From assembly GCA_946122785.1 (NCBI GenBank), contig CAMGYJ010000011.1, positions 5,580,001 through 5,644,000 on the forward strand: a stretch of DNA of 64,000 nt. The letters run 5' to 3'. Shown piece by piece: positions 10,910-21,360 of this stretch (positions are counted from its first letter, which is position 1; every line of letters begins with the position of its first letter). A model generated the notes under the pieces. The model was not told the origin of the DNA. It worked only from the letters and a program-made list of their open reading frames with translations, and made no database searches. The position numbers were made by a program, and so were the translations under genes. The stretch comes from Linum tenue. Its lineage: Eukaryota; Streptophyta; Magnoliopsida; Malpighiales; Linaceae.

Positions 10910-12269
10910 TAAATGTAGTGTGTAACACACTCCGAACGCCGTTCAGATCATTGACCAAGTGTACATCCTAACGGCACTGGGTTCTCAGTTCTCACCGCCA
11001 AGTGGGGACAACTAATTAATTAAAAATGTCTGCTTTCTTTTCAATTTTTTAATTCGGCTCATTTATACATTACGGACAGGGAGGGAGAAACGGAGTCTTG
11101 TGAGGTCTCTGACACCTGTCATGTGATTGTGGGGTTTCGGCTAAGGTTTCCTTTTCCCCCTTCAATATTATAATTTTGAGGGAAAATTAAAATAATTTTA
11201 TATATTAATCAACAATAATCAATATGATGCACAGAAGAAGAAGAAACAAAAAAAAATAAAAATAAATAAACAATAACCATATGAAGGTATATTTACTTAA
11301 GTTAAAAAGAGAAGCGAAAATAATAATCAATATTCCCCCTCCACCATGATCAAACACTCAATGCCAAGAGCAGAGAGAGCTGCTGCTGCGTATGCTTTCC
11401 TTTCTGTGTAAATGAGTTGGTAATTCTGTAGATAGATAGATCTGAAGGCTTTGATGGTAGCCCTTTTGCGACCATTTATTCTATATTTCTATAATATTTT
11501 ATCCCCTCCTCCTTAATGCTTCCATTTTCGGTAAGGTTTGACTCTTATCACTGCAACGTTTTCTTACCGTCACATCCCAAATCCTCAATAATATATAGCC
11601 TTTACATCAGTTTGCTCCAAGTTTTTCAACTCGTCGCGGGTTGACTCGGACTCGATGGAACTAGTGAGTTAAGAGTTAATGGGTCACTCATTTTAGTTCG
11701 GTTTAACTCGAAAATATGGAAAGAGTCATTATATTGTATTTATCCTGATAAATTATATCAGATCTCAACTAACATATGAGTTATAACATATAATATTCCA
11801 CCAAAATAACATATCGTACTTAGATCCAACATATAGTGAAAATTCACATACACTTATATAACATATATATTCAAATGTTCAACTTAGAATTCCAAATATG
11901 GAGTTAGGCGAAAAGAAAATTCAGAAAATAGGCGCATTCGCAAACCAAAGAAAAAATGACACAATTTGACCTCCAACCTGGTACCTTATAGCGGTCGACC
12001 CGATGGATTCGTGCGACCCGTTTTTCTCGCCGGGCCAGAGTCAAAGTGGGTGGACCTGAGGTTGACAACCTTGTTTGCTAAAAAAACAAGTTTCTACGCA
12101 TCCTTCGACCAGGTTTACTTATCGGATTGTTAAGAAATTAATATCTAATGCCGATTAAATGTAAATATAAACTAAACTAGTATTGGTGACTTAATTGGCG
12201 TAGCCAACTCAATTACACGTGAGCTAATCATTATCAAGTATCAACGAAACCCATGCATGCATATAATTA
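10910..12269. other. Upstream intergenic region of the bHLH gene
   Basis: No coding region recognised. It contains AT-rich stretches and a degenerate region (about 11630-12070) rich in TTGACTCG/CGACCCG words, probably the trace of an old TIR element whose ends I could not define. Confidence 0.4.
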
Positions 12270-12861
12270 ATTAGCAGAGCCACTCCAGCTTATCAGTAAA
12301 CTATTGCAAAATTAGAGCCTAGCTAGTAATTGATTAGTTCTCTCTCCCACTCTCTCTAATCTCCAACATCCACACCTACCGCCATGAACAAACCTCCAAA
12401 ACTTAAAACAACAAAAACTCACCACCAGAATTAAAAATATCAATGTCATCATTCCTCCCAACAAAACAACAAGGTATCATTCTATTATTTTCAAATAAAA
12501 ATAATAATAAAATTTATTACTACTATCATAACAATAATAGTAAAATATTATCTTCTTGCAGAAGATAGCAAAACTCCACTTGTTAATTAACTATTCAATA
12601 TATACATATTAACCTTACATATATTATTTTCACAATATATATATTGGAGGTAGCATAGCATGACGGCATCTTCTTCCCTAATACCTTTAATTTCCCACCT
12701 CCCAACACTTTCTATTTCTGCCTTTGCTCAGTTCCTTCTCCATACCCTTAACACACACTCTCTACTACTGATCTCTCTATCTATCTCCATTACCACTGCA
12801 GAAAATAGCATAGCCACAGCACTCTCCATCCCTCTGCTCTAAAAGGAAACAAAAAAGACAC
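12270..12861 (+). promoter_or_regulatory. Promoter and 5' leader of the bHLH gene
   Basis: The 590 bp before the bHLH start include pyrimidine-rich ctctct runs (about 12341-12360 and 12760-12785), AT-rich tracts with TATA-like words at 12598-12607 and 12636-12646, and an upstream ORF. The main ATG at 12862 has context cacATGGA, with G at +4. The transcription start cannot be placed from sequence alone. Confidence 0.45.
12660..12842 (+). CDS. Upstream ORF in the bHLH leader (60 aa)
   Basis: An ATG at 12660 opens a 60-codon frame that closes at TAA 12842, 19 nt before the bHLH ATG. The peptide is hydrophobic, rich in Ser, Leu, Ile and Thr, and resembles no domain I know. If the transcript starts upstream of 12660, this frame would have to be read through or reinitiated past before the bHLH could be made. 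It could equally be a chance frame in a pyrimidine-rich leader (TCT and CTC codons dominate). Confidence 0.3.
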   Translation: MTASSSLIPLISHLPTLSISAFAQFLLHTLNTHSLLLISLSISITTAENSIATALSIPLL

Positions 12862-13674
12862 ATGGAAATCGATCACTTGAAGTACTCCTCCTCCTCCTCA
12901 TCACCTTCCACCGACGCCGACGACCAATCAATGCTCATCATGATCAACAAACAACAACATCTCCCGGACTACTTCTACTCATCGGAATTCCCCGTTTTAC
13001 CCTCCGACGACTTCCCCGCCGGTGCAACTCCCTACCCACATTTCCTCCACCACAGCAACGACCCTTCAACGTTTCCTTCCACCACCCTATCCTTCTCCCC
13101 CAATAACGACGACCACCAACCCGTCTCATGGCGGGATCTCATGACCGCCGAGGCCGCAGCCGCCGGCGGCGGCGGCGCTCATCACAACGGCGGGATGATG
13201 CAGAAGAAGGCGTCGATGGCGGCGATGAGGGAGATGATATTCCGCATCGCCGCCATGCAGCCGGTCCACATCGACCCGGAGGCCGTCAAGCCGCCCAAGC
13301 GGCGGAACGTGAGGATCTCCAAGGACCCGCAGAGCGTGGCGGCGCGTCACCGCCGGGAGAGGATCAGCGAGAGGATAAGGATCCTCCAGCGGCTGGTTCC
13401 CGGCGGGACGAAGATGGACACGGCGTCGATGCTCGACGAGGCCATTCACTACGTCAAGTTCCTGAAGAGCCAGGTGCAGTCCCTGGAGAGATCAGCTCGG
13501 CCGCCGCCGCCGGCGGAGGGGATGCACGCGCCGGGTGGCGGTGGTGGTGGTGGGATTGGATTCCCTGTGGCCATGGCCAGCGGGAGTTATTGTGGTGTCG
13601 TGGGGAAAGGTGGTGGTGGTGGTTATCATCAGACGACGTCGCAGCAAGATATTCCACACTACGGGGATGCTTAA
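12862..13674 (+). CDS. HEC: HECATE-like bHLH transcription factor
   Basis: Single-exon gene of 270 codons. Residues about 122-206 carry the highly conserved block of plant bHLH subfamily VIIIb: [13 protein letters not shown], then [16 protein letters not shown], then [19 protein letters not shown] and [19 protein letters not shown]. This places it with HECATE1/2 (INDEHISCENT is related). In Arabidopsis such nuclear factors control gynoecium, transmitting-tract and meristem development by dimerising with partners such as SPATULA; that role here is inferred. The basic region has Ala where E-box-binding bHLH proteins carry Glu ([10 protein letters not shown]), a known feature of this subfamily. 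The N-terminus has Ser-, His- and Gly-rich tracts; the C-terminus has Gly runs. Coding GC is far above the AT-rich flanks. No frame break was seen. Which HEC paralogue it is cannot be settled here. Confidence 0.93.
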   Translation: MEIDHLKYSSSSSSPSTDADDQSMLIMINKQQHLPDYFYSSEFPVLPSDDFPAGATPYPHFLHHSNDPSTFPSTTLSFSPNNDDHQPVSWRDLMTAEAAAAGGGGAHHNGGMMQKKASMAAMREMIFRIAAMQPVHIDPEAVKPPKRRNVRISKDPQSVAARHRRERISERIRILQRLVPGGTKMDTASMLDEAIHYVKFLKSQVQSLERSARPPPPAEGMHAPGGGGGGGIGFPVAMASGSYCGVVGKGGGGGYHQTTSQQDIPHYGDA

Positions 13675-15596
13675 TTTGGCTGGGATAAGATTTACGTACG
13701 TACATTAGTCGTTGATTAAGGTTTTCCCTTGTGATAATAATAATAATAATGATTAACCTTCTTTGTGGGGACCGTGCCAACTTGGTAGAGGGTGGCCAAT
13801 TGTTAGGCTCCACGTGTGAGATATATGAATGCATGGGAGAAGTATTATTATTGGTGGGATATATATTATCTTGACTGTATGATTAACGAGGTGAATAAAT
13901 TAAATGCAGCATATATATTCCTTTGATTGCAAGAAAAGGGAACCCCGAGGTCGATCTTAACCTTGTTTTCATGAAAAGCTTGTTTATGGTTATCCGTTCG
14001 ACAAGTTCCGATGCTCATCATCTCCCGCATAAGTTGACGTTATTAATGTTGGTTCTACTGTTAGAGTGGCGTAGTCATCCATATAAATAATTTATTATGT
14101 GTTTTCGTGATTCGTCTATTGATTTTCATTTGAAGATGGAGAATTCAAAAGTTAACATAGATATTAGTTAATTCAGGATAAACAATTAAACACACAGTTC
14201 TATGTAAAGTCTATAATTATTTATATAATATGTAAGGTTAATGTTTGCTACAAATTTCTCAAAAGTTTGTTGGTAGATAAATAAAAAAAATAGTGAACAT
14301 CAGCCGTTGGGTTTGAGTACAATGAATTGTATACAAAATATTGTTATTTTCTATGTTATAATTTCAAGTCAAAGTGGGTTACGAGTTCCAACCTCTTGCA
14401 AAACTGGTTTTGTCACTGGCTATTATATTTCAATCTGAAAATCTCAAATTCTGAATCCATAAATCTTCACAAAAGAATCCATTCAATTTTAGGCAAATTA
14501 CAGGATCTGCCAGTGGTGGGGAAACACAAAAGGCTACACTGTGGGTTGGCAGATCGCTGGAAGACTGGCAGCAATATTGTTGTACAGCGGGAAAGAGACC
14601 TTTTATTAGGCCGAAAACACAATCCTCGTCAATTGGTTTCTTTACAGATAAGACTGGCGCCCTGAAGAAGATGATTATGGTATTGGACTATTGGTACTGC
14701 AGGCCAGGCGGCCACTTGTGAAATTCTCTGATTCTGAAGCTAGCTGGCCGATACGATACAGGTACATATATATTTTTATTTTCCGGTGACAGGCGCAGGT
14801 GGGCGCTGGGGCTTCTGGGGAAAGAAAGATCTCAACGGAAAGCTGGCCGGTGATATAATGCCTGCCTTCAGAGCGTCGGACGGGTCGGGTCGGGTCGGAA
14901 TTGGAAAAAGGGGAAGCCTATAATAGCATGAGATGTCCACGTGAACGTCTGACAAACGCGGTGCCCCGGGAAAATTATTTCTACCTCCACGTGGCGGTGT
15001 TGATGACGCCGCCGTCCGTCCCACGCCTTCACACGTGACGCTCATACCCGATTGGTCGTCCCCTTCCCGAGCTCAGTACTTACGTGGCACTCCACGTCAT
15101 CCGGGCCTCTGGCTGGCGTGGCTTCATTAATTACCTTCCGCCCGCCGCGCCTGGGAGACCTTGGGGTCGGGCCTCCGCCGATTAGTTAGCACCTTAGGAC
15201 TAAAGATATTATGGTCTTGGAACTTGATATAGTCAATAATTCGTTCAAGTTAGGTTGACCGAAATATTATGAGTATTGCTTTTGTAAATAGATGCAAACA
15301 CAACTTATTATTCATTCTTAATCAAATTGGATTAGTAGATTATTTTAAAATAGCATATTTGAAAAGTTCGTAAAATTTATACATAGTCGAGTAACTAAAC
15401 AAAACATTAGTACGTGGAAAGCCATAAAGACATAAGGTTTAAGATTACTCCTACCAAGTATGTTATCTACACACTTATTGCCCTCTCTCTATATATGAGA
15501 GAGAATCACCCCATATATCTCTTTAAATTATTAGGAACCCGTGACGAGTAATTTAATTGCGTACTAGTGTTTATTCCACTTGGGGTTTTCAACCAA
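13675..15596. other. 3' flank of the bHLH gene and intergenic DNA
   Basis: The 3' UTR probably covers the first 200-250 bp; an (ATA)n run lies at about 13734-13749, and AATAAAT (13893-13899) could serve as a poly(A) signal. No other gene is recognised. A GC-richer segment at 14770-15180 holds a (CGGGT)3 repeat at about 14880-14897 and a cluster of ACGT-core motifs (listed separately). Confidence 0.45.
14937..15100. promoter_or_regulatory. Cluster of G-box/ABRE-like ACGT motifs
   Basis: Five ACGT-core words occur in 164 bp: CCACGTGAACGTC (14937-14949), CCACGTGGCGG (14987-14997), ACACGTGACG (15031-15040), TACGTGGCAC (15081-15090) and CCACGTCAT (15092-15100). Such clusters bind bZIP/bHLH factors in ABA- or light-responsive plant promoters. 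No clear gene starts next to it, so it may be an orphaned promoter piece or carried by a mobile element. Confidence 0.35.
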
Positions 15597-16191
15597 GGCC
15601 TGGCAGGCACCCTCCATCTCACTGGGCAGGCCGGCTGCTCAGACTGAGAGGATTTCAGCTCAAGTCCAGTGGCACGCACCTAGTAGAGGGTGGCTAAAGC
15701 TGAACATCGACGGCGCGTCGGCAGGTAACCCAGGCATGGCGGGAGCTGGCGGTGTTATTAGAGACGAGAATGGGAATTGGATTGCAGGTTTTGTAGCAAA
15801 GATTGGCGAGGCTACGGCAGCTCAGGCCGAGCTATGGGCGTTTCACCATGGTTTGAACCTAGCTTGGAAGCTGAGATGTGAGAACTTGATAGTCGAGACC
15901 GACTCTCAGCTGGCTATTCAGCTGATCACTAATCGGCGAGACCCTATTCATCCGTATGCTGCGCTTTTGGAGTCTATCAGGAGGAAGCTTGATCAAGACT
16001 GGCTAGTTAGAGTCGTTCATACATACCGAGAAGGGAATAGAGTCGCGGACTGGCTCTCGAAGCACAGTCTCGTCTATCCCTACGGTATGCATGAACTCTC
16101 TAACCCGCCAAGGGAGCTTCGACCGATTCTTCGAGATGATTATATGAGTGTCTCTTTTGAGCGCCAGATTGTGGTGACTCCTGCTCTGTAA
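15597..16191 (+). pseudogene. LINE-derived RNase H domain, open frame
   Basis: An uninterrupted frame of about 198 codons encodes a complete plant RVT_3-type RNase H. It has WLKLNIDGASAGNPG.AGAGGVIRD, then AQAELWAFHHGL, VETDSQLAIQLI, and finally HTYREGNRVADWLS, so the catalytic acidic residues D, E, D and the closing N..ADWLS segment are all present. No ATG is associated with the frame: extending it upstream leads into host flank beyond the target duplication. It is therefore a truncated LINE piece, though the frame is remarkably clean and the insertion is probably recent. An exapted RNase H protein is possible but unsupported. Confidence 0.8.
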
Positions 16192-16251
16192 CTCTCCCCT
16201 CCCTACTCTTTCTTGGCTGTCGCCTCCCTTTAAGCAAAAAAAAAAAACCAA
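15597..16251 (+). mobile_element. 5'-truncated LINE (RNase H end only)
   Basis: An insertion containing just the RNase H domain of an L1-type element, with a poly(A) tail at about 16236-16247. A 9-bp duplication ttcaaccaa flanks it (15588-15596 and 16252-16260), marking a target-primed insertion. Nothing upstream of RNase H survives. Confidence 0.88.
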
Positions 16252-16538
16252 TTCAACCAACAGCGTGTGAACCCACCTGAACTTCCACATGCTAATGTCC
16301 AACAAACCAAGCGAACTAAACGACCTTCTGCAACGCCTCTCAACTCTGCTTGGATAATGAAGAAAATATTCAGATTCAACACAAACACATAGCAAGCTCT
16401 TTAGCTATCTCTTGACAAGCCGTTTACTGAGTGACCTATGTCGAGATTAACAGAGCTGTTGAAGTTGAAAATGACCGTAGGATTGATACCCTAGGAATAT
16501 AGGGATGATATCCCTCAACTCTCATCGTCACTCCCTTA
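16252..16538. other. Intergenic spacer
   Basis: Nothing recognised between the LINE and the next MITE. Confidence 0.5.
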
Positions 16539-16966
16539 CAGCCTGTTTGGATACAATTCCATAAGAAATGGAAATGGATTTCCATTCCAAATTCTAACTT
16601 TTATGGAATTCCATTTCCAATATTTGTGTTTGGCATAATTCCAAGAACTATGGAAATGAATTGTATTCTTTAACAATCATTAATGATTTAGTAGATTTTT
16701 TTATCTTGAGAAATGAAATATGGATGAGAGAGAAAGAGAGAAATAAGATAGTGGAATTATAAAATAATAATAAATATGAATGGGTCCCACTAATTCCATC
16801 TCCATAAACCCAATTCCTATCACTTTTGATAGGAATTCTAATTTCCAATATTTTAGTCAAATGGAATTCATTTCCCAACCTTCTTACCATTCCAAACATG
16901 AAATAATGAAATAGAATTGGAAATGGAATTCCAATTCCTGAGTTTTTTGTCCATCCAAACAGGCCG
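16539..16966. mobile_element. Tourist-like MITE, 428 bp
   Basis: The left end CAGCCTGTTTGGATAC pairs with the right end CCATCCAAACAGGCCG. The 3-bp target duplication tta is present (16536-16538 and 16967-16969). Subterminal ggaaatgg / ccatttcc words mirror each other. Non-autonomous PIF/Harbinger type. Confidence 0.88.
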
Positions 16967-17624
16967 TTAATGTCGTCCATGGGGCACTACTGATGTCAGT
17001 AAAGCAAATCTGTGGTGGTGGGATAGGAAGAGATTAGGTTTGGTGAGAGGTGGGATTTGCTTCCTAATAATGGGAAGGATATGGAATTTGAGGGGCAAGT
17101 TCAATGCATGCTTCTATCTCAGCCATCATTGCTATATCATGCCTCTCCACCCAACAACATGAACCCGCCCATTTTTTTTATATCCTTCCTCGCCTACCCT
17201 AAATCATAACCAGGCAGCCGCGGCTCACATTATACACAACAAATAGAATTAAGAAAGCAACACATTTAAGATTTTTCTAGAAGTTTAGGCTAAAAAGCAA
17301 AACCACGTACACTCATCATATTGGTTGTCTTGTTAATAATACAAATGAGCATGTCCTAGAATTTCTGGTTGACATCATTATTAGGCAAAAATATTTTGAA
17401 TATTTACTAGAAAAATATTTTGAATATAATCCCGTATGCTGAAACTATCAATCATCTTTATATTTTCTCAATCTCCTAAACATGACAACACTGAGAATGC
17501 TAGATGTAAACTTATATCCAATGCAGTGAAAAGCTTAATTTTACATAGTATCCTTCGGTGATCTAGAAGCGTAAACCCATAAACTTTTAAATTTAAAAGT
17601 ATTGATTTTCATTACACTTGTAAC
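16967..17624. other. Intergenic AT-rich DNA
   Basis: No gene or element recognised. Confidence 0.5.
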
Positions 17625-18226
17625 CAGTGCTGTTAAAACAGGACTGGACCCGCCGGTCTGACCAGTAGAACCGCCATCCGCCCTCTAACTCGGTTCGGTG
17701 AGGCTATTTAACCATCACGGTCCAATCTTCTGATTTGTACGCAAACCGGCCGGTTGAACCGGGCTAGCCATTCGAACCGCTCAACCGGTTTTGACGGTCG
17801 GAATCCTATTTGACCAAATTCAAAATTTGCACAAATGTGAGAGAGCTGGGATATGAACTCAGCATCTCTTGGTGACAACTCAGGCCTTCTACCAATAGGT
17901 TTGGCCCTATTTTTGTGAAACCAAAGCCAATAAATAGTTTTATCACTCATTACGCGGTGTTTAATTTTTAAAAATCACAACTTCTATGCTTAAATAATTT
18001 ATATTTATGTAGAATGATAATCTTTACTTGCCATATATAATTTTCTGTTAGGAATATATTAGAATCAATATATAATTATAGTACTATTAATGGTTTCTAC
18101 TTATAATAATTTTATTTATTTTATTTATTAAATACCGATTCGTTAACGTGTTTATAGCGACTTAGTATCGGTTAAACCAGTAAAGTGCGAACCACTTACT
18201 ATACCACTTCGGTTATGACAACATTG
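17625..18226. mobile_element. hAT-type MITE, 602 bp
   Basis: The left end CAGTGCTGTTAAAAC pairs imperfectly with the right end (reverse complement CAATGTTGTCATAAC). The 8-bp flanks cttgtaac (17617-17624) and cttataac (18227-18234) differ at one base, as expected for an older hAT insertion. The left half is rich in CCGGTT-type words. No transposase is encoded. Confidence 0.75.
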
Positions 18227-19860
18227 CTTATAACTGAGAAACACGATTCTACTTATGACTTAAAAATATCAAAATGTAAGTTTTCACCTCAAAAGTACAA
18301 TTTTAACTACATTACTTATACCCAGAGAATTTGTATACCGACAAAATGGAGAATAATGTTGTGTGCAACTGCAAATAAATATAGATTTCCTCCATGCATG
18401 AACAAGAACAAGGGATGGTCAAAGAAGGCACCCGATGCCATGTGAGGGTTTTCCACTAATGAAAGGATCCAACATCCCAATATTCAGAGATGGGTTTCCT
18501 TCCCCGTCTGAGATGAGATGAGATGAGGAGGTACGCGACCTCTTGTCCTACGAATAAAGGGCATGCTCCCTTTACTGCTAGCTACCGCAAATGCACTGTA
18601 CTGTATTCCCTTCGCATAATAATACCTTTGCATTTATTATTACGCCAAAACAGCACGATTTGTATTGCTCTAACCTAGTTTTCCACATTATTTCCGTCAT
18701 TTTTTAGACAAGACTGAGAAGACAGCAGCAAGGCTTTGGATTACTAATTAATCAAATGGAATTCGGACATTAAAATAACATCCTACGAAAAGCAATGGGC
18801 CAAACTTGCAACCGTACTATCAACAACACGGAAACTTAAAACATAGAAACACTACTACAATGAGCAAGATAATTTTGATCTACAGAACAGAAAGATTTGC
18901 CACATAACAACAACTCATGTGTAGTTTTGTAGTTGTATGATCAGGAGAAACTAGTGGTACCAGTTCGGTTCGGGTTTGGGTAACCTAACCGAAACCCATG
19001 GAACCCGAAAACCCAAAACCGGTAAGGGACTTTTCAATTTCGGTTAACAAAAATTGTAAAGTCCCTTATGTTCAGTTAGAGTAAATTGAAAACGAATCAA
19101 ATCTTCTAAGAGTAATCAAAATCTTTTTCTTTGGGGCTAATGGGTTTTGGGTTCTCATCGATTTGTCGGGTTAAACCGAAACTACTAATTAAGATGCATT
19201 CGGTTTGAAACCACAAACTCGAAACCTGAAGTTTTCTTAAGGGGCAGGTGTTGATTTAAACCAGAAAACCGAACCAACCTGCCTAGCTGCTGAAATGCAA
19301 CGACTACAATGTCTCTTGCCTAATACGTACGTACACAAAAACAAGGCTAACTAGACTTGCAGTCTTGGTACTTGAATGAACAACATATAGTGAGTGTAAA
19401 TGGAGTAAAGCTGCCTTAGTGAATAAATAAACGCATTTTCGAATCAAATCTAGAGTCCATCTGATAAATTTTCTAACGTTTGGACAAATTAGAGTGAGAC
19501 AATATGCATTATCACATCTAGCATGCAAGTAAGAAAGTAGTATATATATATATAATTTACATACTCGAATTCTTTCAAAACGGCTATCGTACTTAAAATT
19601 TCATCGGGGAATATATATTTCTTGGGTTGTTTGGATATTGAATGTGGGACCTAAAGAATGATCATTTGTAATTTTGCATATACTGTGTGCATGAATTGTA
19701 TGTGCCAATGGGTCTAATCTTGTAGCTAGCTAGCATAAAAATATTCCTTTCGGGTCGTCCCACATCCCTATCGATATAGGTGGGGCGAATAATACCAAAT
19801 CATATGGGGAAATTTGTCCTGGCTCTGGCTTCTAGATCAATGAAAGTAGAAGACCATAAT
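18227..19860. other. Intergenic DNA with a candidate decayed TIR element
   Basis: No gene recognised. A (GAGAT)n micro-repeat lies at about 18509-18525. The stretch 18956-19285 has CAGTTCGGTTCGGG-like sequence at one end and AACCGAACCAACCTG at the other, reminiscent of hAT MITE ends, but no matching target duplication was found. Confidence 0.4.
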
Positions 19861-20751
19861 CACTATGTTTGGCAACAAGGGGGTGCAAGTTCGAGCGGGG
19901 TGCAAGTTGAGGGGTAAATTGTTGGGGGGTGCAACTTGGTGGAGGGTGTAAGTGGAGGGGTAAATTGTTGTTTGGATGAAAAAGTAGGGGGGTGCAAATA
20001 GAGTAAAAAGTAAGTAATTATATTATTATAAAATAGATTTATCAATTTATAAAATATTATCACAAAATAATAACATGAAAATTCAATATATAATAATAAA
20101 TAATAAATAATTTTAATAAAAATAATTATTATATAATAATGCTCAAATATAATTATTTATAATAATAATAATAATAATCATTGGTCGAGCAACCTCGAAA
20201 CTCGAAATCCAACTCGTAACTGGTCATCCTAAGGGGTTCTCGTGCCTAACTTTAAATTGAATATGGTCAAACTTAGTCAAACACGTTCGAATCTGTAAGT
20301 TTTAACTATTTATTAAAGTAAATCGAGTTAACTAAACTGTTCCTCTCTATCTTTTCAACAAACGCTTCTTATCTCTAATTTTCAATGCAGATTCGGGTCA
20401 ACTAAGAGATATCGATTTGACTAGGCGAACATTGACAAACTTGCTCTCTGAGTCAAATGGTCAACCTCAAACAACTTCTACACTAATATAGATATAAGAA
20501 AAAATTAATAATATTAATTATTATGTAATTATAATCTAATTAAAAATCCATAATTCCCCTCCTCCCCCTTCCCCCTCCCTTCCTTCCTTCCCTTGCACCC
20601 CAATTTGGGGGTAAGCCGAAATAGTGAATTTACGCTCACGTTTTGCACCCCCTACTGTTACAAAATAACCAAACGGGGTAAACACCTTGGAACTTGTGTT
20701 TACCCCCCAAATTTGCACCCCTTCCATTTACACCCCTTCCCAAACATAGTG
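19861..20751. mobile_element. TIR element, 891 bp, superfamily uncertain
   Basis: The ends are perfect 12-bp inverted repeats, CACTATGTTTGG and CCAAACATAGTG. Subterminal regions carry repeated GGGGTGCAAG-type words on the left and TTGCACCCC on the right, as expected for transposase-binding arrays. The core is very AT-rich. CACTA ends suggest an En/Spm-like MITE, but flanking 3-bp sequences (aat / taa) do not match cleanly; a TAA duplication would fit Harbinger with one extra base. No coding sequence. Confidence 0.7.
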
Positions 20752-21360
20752 TAAATGTCCACCGGCTATGGCTAAGGAAGGAGATAACGAAATTGACCCA
20801 ACTGAACTGAGGGATTTAATTAGGGTTCACATGGAAATGAATTGACCATCATATCATATTCTCTACATTAATGTGTAGTTGTGAAATTTAACGGTGTTGG
20901 TCAACTACTACACAAGAGAAGAGATCTAGCTAAGATTTACCTATCAACAAAACTACACGAGATCTAAGATGTTCTTTTTGTCGTTTTTGCCAATTTCGGA
21001 TATGGGTTGGATTGGGGAGTGGTCCATCCGGTTTTATCGGTTGATTTCCGCTCTTTTGTTCATCTAATCTAAACAAATACAATATAGAGGTTCTGTAAGA
21101 GAACCTCATTAATCCAAATTTCCCTGCATGCTGCGCAGAGTACGGAGGGATGTTTAGGTCAATTTCTTATTTAAATTCTTTTAATCCACACGGGCATAGA
21201 GAGCAGAGAAGGAACGAAGGGGCCTTATTATGTATGGGCCAGAGTGAACATAAAAAGCTTTAGTTTATGTGTGCACGTCTTCTTGATTTTTTAAATTCAC
21301 ATTACCCATATATAATTCTAATAGCCAATGCCCAATGGCAATTATAAGACTATAATTGTC
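20752..21360. other. Spacer left of the tandem repeat
   Basis: No gene recognised. It may already belong to the Helitron whose 3' end is at 25750, whose 5' end I could not find. Confidence 0.35.

Noticed and set aside
12944..13834. Long open frames antisense or out of frame to the bHLH gene
   Set aside because: They arise from the high GC content and lack of stops in shifted frames; the bHLH frame has clear family conservation and the others have none.
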